From positions 5,085 to 69,084 of the forward strand of contig MNCI01028261.1 in the NCBI GenBank assembly GCA_015680685.1: a stretch of 64,000 nt of DNA. Direction: 5' to 3'. The notes beneath the pieces are model-generated. The model had not been told where the DNA came from, made no database searches, and was given only the letters and a program-made list of their open reading frames with translations. Position numbers and translations under genes: made by a program. This document shows, piece by piece, positions 22,863 through 34,003 of the stretch. Numbering within the stretch: position 1 is the first letter of the stretch; the number at the start of each line of letters is the position of its first letter. The stretch comes from Gnetum montanum (lineage: Eukaryota; Streptophyta; Gnetopsida; Gnetales; Gnetaceae).

Positions 22863-23265
22863 TATTAATTGGTTGAGATGATTCTAAAGAAGATGATGTT
22901 AACCAAGCCTGACTACTAGACGAGGTAACAAGCTAACTAAAAACGGACTCACTCATCCCTCCTTTGTTTCTCTACCACTTACCTAATTTAGTTTTACCCT
23001 CTTAGTCAAGTTCGGCTTGTCTTTGTTTGTTCATGGCATTTTTGAGAAATAAATCTCTTGTATAAATAATACTAAAAAATGCCATGAAAAAACAAAGACA
23101 AAATGAACTTAATCAATATGGTAAAACTAAATTGGGTAAGTGGTAGAGAAACAGAGGAGGAATGAGTGATTCTATTTTTATATCTTGTTACCTTGTCCAG
23201 TAGTTCGGCTTGGTTAACATCATCTTCTTTAAAATCATCTTGAATAATTGATATATATATATAAA
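22849..23265. mobile_element. Fold-back (long inverted repeat) element
   Basis: Two arms of about 190 bp (about 22849-23043 and 23074-23265) are reverse complements with scattered mismatches, around a loop of about 30 bases. Shared arm blocks include GAAGATGATGTTAACCAAGCC, GTTTCTCTACCACTTACC and CATGGCATTTTT. Both outer ends run into TA-rich sequence, as expected of a TA-target MITE or of an element inserted in a TA microsatellite. There is no coding content. A transcript would fold into a long hairpin, a typical small-RNA source. Confidence 0.85.
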
Positions 23266-24060
23266 AGCTAGTTATAAGTTTTTTTTAGCTTAAATGTTGG
23301 TTGGTTCCCTTGACATTTTTATTTTTTATCTTTTTCTTTTCTCAACAGTTTTAGGCTATGTTAGTTTTTTTTTGACGTTTAGTGCTAGAATTCTTGGAAT
23401 CACAAGATTGTTTGAATGGTTGATAAATTTTTGAACATGTTAGAAGATACAACATTGTATTTGGACAAGGTAATGACCAAACCAAAAAAGAAAAAAAAAC
23501 TGAATGGTACAAGCTAAGTTACTAATAATTGGAATTTATCTTTTCATTCTTGATTTATTTCTATAAAATCTTGTTTCCCCTCTACTAAAAATATGACCTT
23601 TTTTAATCATGCAAAAAATATAGTGGTAGCTAGTTTAGTTACATTGTTGGTTAGTGTTTTGGCAAGGGACAATCCTAGTTTTTGGGATGAGGCAAGAGCT
23701 ATGATGGCTAAAGTGCTTAGGTATTTAGCATGATGAGTTTGAATAAGACAAGATCAACTCAATTCATGGTTACTAACCTTTGGAAAGGAACTTAATAGTA
23801 ACCTTAATCAATAATTATTCTAATAATATTGCAAGGTTGATAAGAGCTACTTAGTTCAGTGTATCGTTATTTGACTAATGTCTCTTGCAGTTGATGTACC
23901 TTGGTGAGGCATAATCAATTCTTCCTCAGTTGATGATATTTATAAATAATTTCAAATATGTGACACATTTAGTGGTGATCCATGACTCTCCCTAGGTCAA
24001 GGCTCCATGGTTCATCATTAGGTTATATTTGATCCTTGGTTTTGATTGGCCCTTGGGTTG
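23266..24060. other. No gene recognised; possible internal part of a minus-strand LTR element
   Basis: AT-rich DNA. The part next to 24061 would be the 5' internal region of the minus-strand element whose PBS is listed next, but no gag motif is visible. Confidence 0.35.
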
Positions 24061-24090
24061 TGATTTGCTTTGATACCAAATGTGACATCC
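24061..24090 (-). other. tRNA-iMet primer-binding site and LTR end
   Basis: On the minus strand GGGATGTCACA is followed after two or three bases by TGGTATCAAAGCAAATCA. This is the common plant initiator-methionine PBS (TGGTATCAGAGC) with a G-to-A change, and the preceding CA is a plausible LTR 3' end. The LTR would lie to the right of 24081, perhaps to about 24650; its far end is not defined. Confidence 0.6.
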
Positions 24091-24669
24091 CATTCTCGGA
24101 TATCTTGGCAAATGTCAAATATATGTTATATTAGACATTAGGCATAAGATGATAATACAGATGTCAAATATATGTAACATTCAACATTATATGTAAAGGA
24201 AATAATAGGGAAAATGCAAAATGAAAAAGAGAAAAAATATTTTATTGATGTAAAATAGTATATCTGGATCATTCTCTAAGAGTGTTCCTTGGGGTTTTCT
24301 TTCTTCAGCATCTATCCCTTAGAGGTAATCCAACACTGTCCCCATAGTTGGACCTATAATTGGCCAAAATGAATGGCCAATCCTCTTCTTGTCTTGCTTC
24401 AATTGGCACTCTTTACTCTCCTTTATCAACTCGGCAACTTCTTGTTGGCATGACCTCTATGCTCGAGTATAAATGCCTTAGGTCAAACCTCTAAAGGTCA
24501 TCTCGAGAGACATGTTCATTATTACAACATGTCCTTTTGGGTCTTATTACGATAATGATAACATTATGAAGAGGCATCCTCTTTGTTATGCAAGAGTACC
24601 ATTTGGGAATAGGAACATTACAAATTGAATCTTCCTCTTCCTCTAAATATTCCTTGCTTACCTCTTCAT

Positions 24670-25330
24670 CTTTGGTTAGTTATGTAGGCTTGATCATCTT
24701 CACTCAATTGTTTGTTATTCTTCATAATTTGCAAGGTTCTAACTTGAGCAACTAATTCATTGGTACTAAGCATGTTAAAGTCCTTTGAAAGATTAATGCT
24801 TTCCATAATGTTTTTAAATCTTGAATCTATTTAGAAAGCGTGAACAAATTTCTAGAATTTTTTCCTATTAGTATATCCATAGCCATATTCATCTATTTTT
24901 CATAAGTTGTCATACCTTTTAATAAAGAAGTCTTTAACACTTTCATTTCATCTAATTTCTAGGGAATAGAATTTTTTTTTATAGATTAGTTGCTACAATT
25001 GTTGATTTTCCAAGCTTTCCTTGTATTCTAATTAAAGATTATCCTATACTTCTTCAGCAATAGTATAAAGATAGTATCTTCTAGAAAAAACTTAAGAGAC
25101 ACTATCCAATGGCATAATGAGAGCCAAATTGTTATTCTTCTTCTATGTTTCATATTCATTGATTTGTAATCTAGTGAAATTTTCAAAAATCATGAATAAA
25201 TTTGAAACTTGTTTCAACTATTTCTGAACAATCATTATGTTCAAGAAGTTCCTTCATCATTCTTGTCTGTAGGTTAAAATCTTAAGAGCCATCAAATATG
25301 AGGAAGCATCTAGGTATGTCTTTTATGCTC
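24670..25330 (-). pseudogene. Copia-type gag (UBN2-like) pseudogene
   Basis: Reading leftwards from about 25330: FDGS-NFNLQTRMMKELLEHND, ...IQGKLGKSTIVATNL, and further NELVAQVRTLQIMKNN. The order 'FDGxNFxxW..RM', 'W..L...Y..' and 'LxxELVxxL' is that of plant Ty1/copia Gag polyproteins. Several stops and indels. No zinc knuckle or pol was found to the left, where the PBS of a different minus-strand element begins. It is probably a truncated insertion. Confidence 0.55.
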
Positions 25331-26289
25331 ATTTTTGTAGGTGAACTTGGTGCTCCAATACCAAGTGAAGGAATTTTAGGTCATGGAAGAGTTCCTTAGT
25401 TATCTTGACTTCACAATGAATTATGTAATAAAATTTTTACTTTTGGAAAGCTTAGGAAGTTCTCTAAAATTTGGAAAAATGAAGCACTACAAAAGATATC
25501 TAGAAGCTAAGTTCTATTATGTTCTTTCTAGTATATCAAAAATCATAGCAATTCTAGTAGTGCAACTTTGAGGGATGATAACCAAAAAATTGTTATGTTT
25601 TGCAGGCTAAAATTTTACTTAAATCTTTCCATAGATATTATTTTTGAAATAAATTTGTGATCACATCAAATTATTATGATATGAGGAAGAAATAATCCAA
25701 TCATTGATTATCATTCATTATTATAAGATTTTGGAACTTAGAAAATATTTCAAATTTAAAAGCAAAGTTCTTCAAAATCACTATATATTAAGATAAAATT
25801 TTAGCTACACATAGCCACATGTTCTAGCTTTCAAATACGTAAATGCCCCTAATTTTGACTATTCAACTTTAAAGATTGAGTAAATAATGATGAATGAAAT
25901 TGATGAATGTTGATGAATTGATTCAAGATTGATGAATTGATGATGAAGTGAAATTCTTGTTGAAATTATGCTGAAGATTACATGATTTCATTATACAATT
26001 TTTCAAGAGATGCCTTGGTTATATATATGTGACACATAGGCCAAAGATTACTAAATATAATACTGTATAGTCCCAATGACAAAAAAAACCTTAAAAATTA
26101 AATAAATATATTGATTAGGGTCAAAATAATATTAAAAATACCCATCAATCTAGAAATTTCCTATATTTTTTTAAAATAAAATCTTTTTGTATAATAAAAA
26201 AAATTAGCCTTCTACTCTAAAAAGCCAACATTTTTCTCCTTAAAAAATGAGATCAATTTAATTTAAGTAACTACACATTCATTGTAATC
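25331..26289. other. No gene recognised
   Basis: A 62-codon ORF at 25383-25571 has no recognisable motif. The rest is AT-rich, with TTGATGAATTGATG runs near 25880-25950. Confidence 0.4.
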
Positions 26290-27571
26290 AGTAATAATTT
26301 TACTAAAGTTTTGGAAAATATTCTTGAGTTGAAGATTGGGAAATACACAAAAGAAAATAATTTATAACCATGTTCACAAGTTGGATTTAGACGTTACCAT
26401 TTTACTATTGATCATCTCATTACATTGAAGTATCTTATTAATTGTGAAAATAGAAAAAATAACATAACTTTTGCTTACTTTGTGGATTTCTCTAAAGCAT
26501 ATAATTTAATTATTCAAATAAAGATCTATCTCTCCATGGAGGTAAATGGAAGAGAGAACTCATGTAGATGATCCCATTTTGTTAGGACAAATCTAGGGTA
26601 ATAATGATGATGATGATGATGAAATCATTTAGTTTTTCAAAGAAAGTTGTGGAAGAAATTACAAGACATAGCTACTCCTCCATCTTTAATAGTTGTTATT
26701 CAAAGTATTTACCAAGAGGTGTATATACATATTGTAGATCAGCACTTTTATAAAAAAAATTTTATTACATAGTAATGTTAGGCTGAGATAAGATTATCCT
26801 CTTTTACCTACACATTTTGGTATTTTTATTGATGAACTTAAGGAGTGGATGTAGAAAATTCCAAATAGATGCTCTATTAAAATTAATGATATCACTTTGT
26901 CAATCTTATATTGTATGCTAACAATGTAGCTCTCATCTCCAACTTTAAGAAAGGCCTACAACAAATGCTTATTATTTAGGATGATTTTTCTAATGTTTAG
27001 AAATGAAAGTTAATGTGTAAAAACCTAAAATTATAGTGTGTATCACTAGGAATAATGATTACTCTCTCACTATTAGAAAGAACACAATAAATGTAATACC
27101 AACTTATAGATATCTTGGTCTAAATATTTCTCACAATTACAATTGAAAGATGTACATTAAACAAAGGATTATAAGTGGATTGAGAGCCTTATTTGATTTA
27201 AAAAGAAAATGTCAAGAGTGTTTTAGCCTAGGAAATTAAAAAATAGTTATTTTCTTTTGTATGAATGTGTAGTGTGAGGTCTTGGACTTACTACTAAACA
27301 TTGAAAGGAAATAGAAGAAGTTTGGAAGCATTTTTTGGTAGAAGAATTTTAGGTTCAAAGGAAACTACAATATTATTTATTGCTTCTTCAAGTAGATATG
27401 CTACCTTTAGAGAGATAAGCTCTTTGTCAATTTGTAGCATATGTTCATAGTCTCTCTTGTAACACAACAACTAAATTTTTAAATGAAGTCTTAGTTGCTA
27501 CACAATAGCAAGGGTTGTTCCACAAGGAAATGATTTGGCTCAAAAACTTAACATTGAAATGGATATGCTAC
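26290..27571 (+). pseudogene. LINE-type reverse transcriptase pseudogene
   Basis: It reads CSQVGFRRYHFTIDHLITLKYLI, ITFAYFVDFSKAYN (RT motif A region, catalytic Asp kept), SIQSIYQEVYIHI, LYANNVALISNFKKGLQQML (motif C, where non-LTR RTs have YADD; both Asp are Asn here), KMKVNV-KPKIIV and IPTYRYLGLNIS. This matches plant non-LTR retrotransposon RT. A (GAT)n tract interrupts it near 26607. Element A is inserted at 27572-27576. Further LINE-like traces may continue after 34895. The 5' endonuclease half was not found. Confidence 0.75.
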
Positions 27572-27587
27572 ATTATTGATGGGACGT

Positions 27588-27732
27588 GATATTGCATGGG
27601 CCATGATATCACTTATGCGATATCGCTGCTGTCGTGATATTGCATCCCTCGCGATATCGCGTACGCGATATCGCATCCTCCCCTACGATATCGCATACAT
27701 GATATCGTGGTGCACCGTCATATCTATAAATA
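27588..27732 (+). promoter_or_regulatory. GATATC palindrome array and TATA box in LTR U3
   Basis: GATAT[C/T] sites start at 27588, 27605, 27619, 27636, 27653, 27667, 27687 and 27701, spaced 14-20 bases apart; several are extended to the 8-bp palindrome CGATATCG. TATAAATA follows at 27725. The regular spacing just upstream of the TATA box suggests a multi-site activator or repressor target; the binding factor is unknown. Confidence 0.6.
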
Positions 27733-27900
27733 AGAGGCACTCTCCCTTATTTCCTCATCCTAGGCTAGATAGTAGGGAAACTCTGGCAGATTGATCACTC
27801 CAGAGATAGAATATTTTCCATGTGCCTGCAGTAGGAGTCCCAAAGTGAATGGATCTTTATTCAAGAAAACATTGTACCTAAAGATAAGTTTGTGTCCAGC

Positions 27901-27906
27901 AATAAA
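27901..27906 (+). terminator. LTR polyadenylation signal
   Basis: AATAAA within the block AATAAAGATGAGC that recurs in the LTRs of A, B, C and E (for example 34267 in the 3' LTR of A, 51172 and 60267 in B). It would define the R region of the retrotransposon RNA. Confidence 0.65.
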
Positions 27907-28524
27907 GATGAGCTTCGTGGATAAACCTTGCAATGCATGGAATAGGATTTTGTTATTGTTATTTATTACGTGTTATTTACTATTTTCTCCTAGTAACACG
28001 GAATGAGTACGACTTGATTACTAGCATTTAAGGATGTGTACGGATGATCAAGGAATGGATGCTCATCGCACTTAGGCTAGATTAGATTCTCTTACCCTTT
28101 CCTCCTAGTTAAGTGCCTCAGTACGACCACTTCAAGCACATGTGTTACGCATGGTGATCCCAGCAACGATTAGCATTTGGTAGCCATGGTTGCATCGATT
28201 CAGGGTGTGTATGGTAAGTGCAAACAAATGCTGACGCTAGGTAACTTAGACTTAGTTCATTAGTTAGAGTTAGTAATTAGTTTCTCAACCCTTCACCTTG
28301 TTAGCATAGGAGACAAAAACATAAAAGACTATAAAAATCATATACCTCAGACTTGCTTAACCGTACATCGTGACAACTACAAGTAAGTCTGGGAAGACAA
28401 CGAATGATTAACCCTAAGTGTTTCATGGGGTGTTTAGACACTTAGTCTGTGGAGTTTGACTGGATTGAGGGTGCTATGCTCGTATTCGTATGGTTGAGTG
28501 TAGGGGTATCTTGCCACTCATCAT

Positions 28525-28542
28525 TGGCGCCGTTGCCGGGGA
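28525..28542 (+). other. Primer-binding site of element A
   Basis: TGGCGCCGTTGCCGGGGA, one base after the LTR. It is the undecayed form of the PBS of this clan, as in plant Athila-type elements (tRNA-Asp is the usual assignment). Confidence 0.9.
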
Positions 28543-28663
28543 CTAAGTGTTTGTGCGCTGAATAGAACATAGGATATCACTCACATCGTTGGGAGCCTAA
28601 ACGAACCTTCAGGTTAATTAATTAAATAATAATTTATATAACAGTAATTAGCACACCGATAAC

Positions 28664-30600
28664 AATGTCTTCTTCTAACAAAAGCAAGTCATAGCCTAGG
28701 GATAATACACGAAACAGTCGGTAATCAAAAACACATAACCAAAATCTGCCAAGTCCTAAATAATACCGAATAGTCTATACTCATCCCAATGAGTATATTC
28801 CAGACTTTACCTTTATTGTCCATCAAGATGAACAACTACAATGGAGATATTTACAAGGTAACATTGTGTTACCCCCAGATCGATTAGTCCCTAACATGCT
28901 CTTCCATGCTTTGGCTAGATTGACATGATAGAACTGTACGCTGAATACATTGCAGAAGAATTTAACATGAGGGATTATCATCCCACAGATGCACAACATA
29001 TCAGGGACTTAAGGTAGGAAAGCTAACATACACTATGGAAGGGCAAAGCCCCGCACATCCTTAGAAAAATAGAAGATGAGGAACCCATTATAACAGGTTC
29101 TCTAACGAATGATGTTCCCCCTCCTAACAATGGTGAGGAGGTAAGGCATCAGAACCTACGATCAACGATACATAACACTGGTTTTGATCCTTGTGAACAC
29201 TAACTATTCATAGAGGGAACAACAACTCATGCTAAGGATAGACACTTAGATTGTCATCACGATCGGGTCCGTAGCAGCAAAAGAGAAGGCAAGAATCATC
29301 AACATGGCGATGGTTCCCATTCTTCTTCTCTTTCATCTCATCACTCACCCTCTCCTTCCACCTCTGGGCTTAGCCACCATGAACATAACGGTGAGGATAG
29401 AGGTAGACAAAATGAGAGACGTCTACAGGAAAGTCGAGAGAGAGGACAAGGGTAAGACCAAAGGGAAAGTAGGGAACAACGAAGACATCATAGACATCAT
29501 GAAAGAGATAATCATGATGAGCCCATACTTGCAACCTGAAGTATGCTCGACATAACAGAGGCAGTAAAAATTCCAAGAAGGCATCAAAAGGACTGTCGGA
29601 TCAAACATTTAGACATGAACAATATTCCACACTTTGAAGGGGGATACAACTCAGATCTGCACAAGCATTCCATGATGCTTGCACCTTGTAGAACATAGAA
29701 AATGAGTGGCAAAAACTTAAGTTGTTCCCCAGGACACTCACTAAAGAAGCAGAGAGTTGGTACTGGTCCTTAGAACCAAAAACCATCAGGAGGTGGAGTA
29801 CGATGCTAGAACTTTTCAACGATAAGTATCAAACGTATTTCAAAGTGTCTAATTTACGTAAGTAGATCCAAGGCTGGAAACAAGGTACTCATGAACCCTT
29901 GGATGCTGCCATGGCCCACTACTACACATTGTTACATCATTGCTCGGGCCATGGATACACACAACAGGATCAACTTTGTCACATCGTGGATGGGCTAAGG
30001 CATGAAACTAGAAGAACCCTTGGGACTTATGCCCAAGGGAGACTATCACAACTTAGAGTCCAAAAAGTACATCACTTGTTGAAACAAGTAGCAAAAGGAG
30101 AAGGTGAGCTATGAAAAAGGGAAACTGCAGAAGAATACAACCGTGATCCCTCCCTTTGGAAGAAGGGAGTGAAATTTTGTAATGAGGAGAATGAGTCACT
30201 ACTCGAAGAGTTGGTGAACCGGAAAACCTTATTGATCCAAAAACTAACAACTGAAGTATCAGCTAAGATGGACCAATTGTGGGATTTCTTAGACTCCAGA
30301 TTTGAAAGTGTTTTGAAAATCGTAGAAGAGTATAAAGAAGAATGAAGTAGTGACAAAGGTAAAACAAAGCGGAGAGATTCAAGCCCTGCACATAACAAGG
30401 GTAAGGGGAAATTTCCTATTTTTGATGAAGTTGTGAATTCTGACACAGACGATGATGGTGGATGTGAGATCTGCCAATATGACCATCCTAAGAGATGTTT
30501 CCCAATTATCTCACATCTACAGGAGTCTGGGGTGTATGCACTTAATCCGAGACTCAACCAATGGCAAACACCTTGAAGGTTACCTTATCCACAAGGTAAC
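28664..30600 (+). pseudogene. gag pseudogene of element A
   Basis: ATG of MSSSNKSKS follows a 121-base leader. Early blocks YTHPNEYIPDFTFIVHQDE and GNIVLPPDRLVP are shared with B and C. A Ser/His-rich then Arg/Glu-rich stretch lies at about 29280-29480. The capsid core is at 29650-30110: QAFHDACTL-NIENEW, KLFPRTLTKEAESWYWSLE, WSTMLELFNDKY and GLRHETRRTLGTYAQGRL. A coiled segment follows, then GCEICQYDHPKRCFP at 30461-30503, a C-x2-C-x3-H-x3-C motif one residue shorter in two loops than the usual zinc knuckle. Stops are fewer than in E or B. Confidence 0.8.
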
Positions 30601-31060
30601 CCAAGGCAGTTCCACCAACCATTAACATACTATCCAAGTCGAACTCCACCACAACCCATCGGACAACACCAACAGTGGCAATACCCATAGTCATGGGGGA
30701 TGCCACTGCCAACACAATAGTACCCTTACCGGTAGCCTAATCCTTATGGTTATTATGTGCAGTAGCCAATTTCTCCAAGTGACTCTATGGGTCACACAAC
30801 TCTCCAACGTCACTACCAAATTTAGGAGTACTTTAGGAGGACTCCTTCTCCTCTGGGAGGCATTCCACACTCATCCCGTCCTCCAACTCCATCCGCGCCT
30901 TTTCCACCTGTAGTTCCTATACAACCTGCTCCAACAATGCAAGGAGAACTCCCTACTCAACTACAGCAACGTAACGCTACGAGAGCTATAAATATTCAAC
31001 CTGCTACTAGTTCTGACAACTATAAAAAGAGAAGACCCTTCTTCAAAACCAAAATCCTAG
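30601..31060 (+). pseudogene. Pro/Gln-rich linker between Gag and protease, element A
   Basis: The translation is rich in Pro, Gln, Tyr and Ser (YPSRTPPQPIGQHQQWQYP, PAPTMQGELPTQLQQRNATRA), a spacer also seen in B (53760-54260) and C. It has no catalytic motif. Confidence 0.55.
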
Positions 31061-31890
31061 ATAAACTCTCACAACAATAAGAGGTTGAGCCCATGTACAC
31101 ACCTCCACCAGCTAACACTTTGGAGCACCCTTCAGTCCAATAGTGTATGCATATGGTAATGTTAACGCATACCGTAACCAACTAGATCAAGGTAGGCCAC
31201 CTTCCCAGGAAATTATCTGACCTTGGGAGCCCTTTAATCTATTTACAAATCGCCGGGAATGCACCACATCAGGATCTTCTTAACTCAAGTTTCAGATTTA
31301 ATTTAATATTACAAGAAATGTATCAAGCCTAGAACCTGTCCCAACTTAAGAAGAACAACATTCAACTAGAGCTAGCTAACTAGTCCATCACCATTCCCTT
31401 GGGATTGGTGGAGGATATCATTACCACTGTGTGTGGGTGGTCATACCCAACTGATTTCTTGGTGATTGAAATCAACAACAACAACGAAGGAGGCTTCCCA
31501 ATTATAATGGGAAGGCCATGACTAAGTACAGTAGATGCATACCTAGGGATCCGCGATCTTTCCTTGCAGATATCTAAGATAAACATTTATGGAAAGATCG
31601 AGAAGAAGAAAGTTTCATGCATCACATATAGTGACTCAGAGGGTGATGACATGGAAGAATGTTTAGCATTACTTCCATGTGATCAGTGTGCCTAGGAAAT
31701 ACAAATTCAATGATGCCTGTATGTAGCAACCACACCAGTAGTAGATACCTCGTGGTTGACAGCTACTAGGAAGAGCAAACTAATATGCACCGAATGCACT
31801 GAGGAAACTCATGCTAACAACGAAGACATAGACACATTGGAATATGAGCATCACCAAATTCCATCCCTTAACCTAAAAACATCAATGGGG
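31061..31890 (+). pseudogene. Retroviral-type aspartic protease remnant, element A
   Basis: The second half of the protease domain is readable: SITIPLGLVEDIITTVCGWSY, PTDFLVIEI, GGFPIIMGRPWLSTVDAYLG and LSLQISKI. PIIMGRPWLS is the conserved ILGRP-like protease motif. The catalytic LLDSG segment is not present as such near 31240-31330; that part appears rearranged. After about 31890 the polyprotein ends abruptly at the pol deletion. Confidence 0.65.
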
Positions 31891-34003
31891 AGAAGTTGGG
31901 CACTGTTATAAAATTCAAATAGATGTTCATTATTTCGGATCTCTCCCTTACAATTCATTCATGGGGGAGATGGCCACCTATGCTAATCATTGAAGGCCCT
32001 CAGTTATTTTTAGTTTTTGTTTTACACATTTTTGTTTAACACATGTTTTTACATGTTTTTGTCTTACACATTTTTGTTTTACAGTTTTTTTTATTTTACA
32101 TGTTTTTGTTTTACAAATTTCTTTAACTTTTCTTGTTTTTGTTTTACAACATCGTTATACTTTTCCATTTTTTGTGTGTGTTACCCATCCTGTAAGTTTG
32201 TCATCCAATAAGTGTTCTTCACGATGGTATGAACTATTTTTCATTGATTGCTAATGTTTGGTTTTTACCTTTAAGTCACGATGTTGATACTAAGGTATGT
32301 TTCTTTTGATATGGTAGGCAATGAGTCCACTTCATCCATCCATCCACCAAGGTCTATGGTCTCTCTTGGCTTAGAAATGTACAATTCCTTTCTAATAAGA
32401 ACTCTAACAAATTGGTGACTGGGTACTTCTCAAACCAAGGAAGAACTCAAGGATTGAAAAGGGTGTGACTTCAAGGGAACTTGATGCATTTGTGTCAGCC
32501 ATTTTCTTGGGTGCTTAGATGTTTTCTTCTTGAGTTTTCTCACCATTTCGATGTTACCTAATTATCAGAAGCTGAGACAATAAAAATAAGAAGTCTTTGC
32601 ATGGTGTGGTTCTCACGCATAAAAACATAAAAAAAAAAGAAAAGAAAAAGAAAAGAAAAAAACACAAAGAAAAAAAAGAGAAAGAGAAAAAGAAAAAGTG
32701 AAAATTCAAAGCACACCCCTTAGACAAAATAATCTCTTAGGCTACAAGCATTGGTTATGGAACCAAAAGTGTTCCCTCTAACTAAGACCCTTCTTACTTC
32801 CCATTCTCTCCTTTGTTTCGTCGAAATGGTGGTGACTCTTGGAGGAAGCATTCTTGTTATTCAAGTAGATGGTTTGGCCAAGTGCATTGATGCAAAGTCA
32901 CTAGATGTGGTTGGTTTGAGGTTGGTGTTGTAATGAGATTTGCCAAGTCACATTAATCATGAAACACACAAGGGGTTGTACACCACCTTATTCTTGGGAT
33001 TCCATTCCATTTTCTTCTCTCCACCCTTCTCTCCAATTTTCACCTCATTGCCAGTTGTATCATTAGTGTATATTTTGGTAGATGCATCATTTTCTTTTTG
33101 GTAAATTTTTATGGTTAAGACTTGAACTCTTGTTTCAAATGACATTCCTAGAGCCTACAGACTCTTTGAATGTGGGTTTGTCAGGGCATTACGAGCATGG
33201 GCCTACTTTGGGGAGGATCCACTGACATTCCTCTTTGGTGCACTAGTTAAATTCTTTTCCTTAACATTTTGCAATTAATTTTATTTTGTTCATTTCCATC
33301 TTGACATCGATTTCCTCGATGTCTTAGTTGTCTCTTTTTCTTCCTCTTTCTTGTTCTTATTATTTCTCCATTCTATCGCTACCAGAGGTTTGCGATTAGT
33401 CATGGGGGTACAGGGCCCAATTTTTTCAATTTTCTCCTAACTGCTACACCTTTAGTAGTCATCATTAATATATCTCCAGATCTGGAATCAAACATACCAC
33501 AACCCAACCAATGGACTTACACCGAAGCAAGGTATCAACTACATTGAAATTCATTTACCCTTGCTAATATAAGCCTGTGTTGTGTGTGCAAACGGTGATC
33601 ATGCAACAATGGACTAGATGTGGAAGGGAGCACTTGGAATGGAGCAATGCTGAAAGCAGCTATGCAAGGAGCAAGATCGATGATGAGCTTACGGATGAAC
33701 AAAGAAAGATGCAATCTTGGCATTGGCAGCAACAAGACTTCTTTTCTCTTCTTCTTTCCTCTTCTCTCTTCTCTTTTCTATTAGTTGCCAACTAAGGCCT
33801 GATGTCAATGTAATAAGGTGTTCACCNTAGAAAAGAGAAGAGAGAAGAGGAAAGAAGAAGAGAGAAGAAGTCTTGNGTTGTGTCTTGTAATGATGATCCA
33901 TTTACATGTCATCCCATTAGATCCATTTGAGTCAATAATCCCATACCTTCATAATATTATTATAAGGAACTCGAGGATGAGTTTTTATTTAGTCATGGGG
34001 GTA
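31891..34003 (+). other. 3' non-coding region and PPT of element A
   Basis: The stretch is T-rich at 31990-32180. Then comes a block shared with B and C: TTTGCATGGTGTGGTTCTCA, an almost pure purine tract (32622-32700), and ATTCAAAGCACACCCCTTAGACAAA (to about 32730). A 48-bp N-bounded inverted copy lies at 33828-33875. The region ends with GTCATGGGGGTA, the likely polypurine tract priming the plus strand. No ORF is supported. Confidence 0.7.
33827..33876. other. N-bounded 48-bp inverted copy (likely assembly patch)
   Basis: Bases 33828-33875 are the reverse complement of 33733-33780 with one mismatch, with a single N at each end (33827 and 33876). This is the same pattern as at 12221-12459. 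Confidence 0.8.

Larger units (their letters stand above)
27577..28523 (+). repeat. 5' LTR of element A
   Basis: 947 bp, TGATGGGACG...CACTCATCA, followed by the PBS. U3 carries an array of GATATC palindromes, then TATAAATA at 27725-27732; the polyadenylation signal AATAAA is at 27901-27906. It is about 60 bp longer than the 3' LTR, the difference lying in the palindrome array. Confidence 0.95.

Noticed and set aside
29304-30557. Minus-strand ORFs opposite the gag of element A
   Set aside because: They are complementary shadows of the gag frame.
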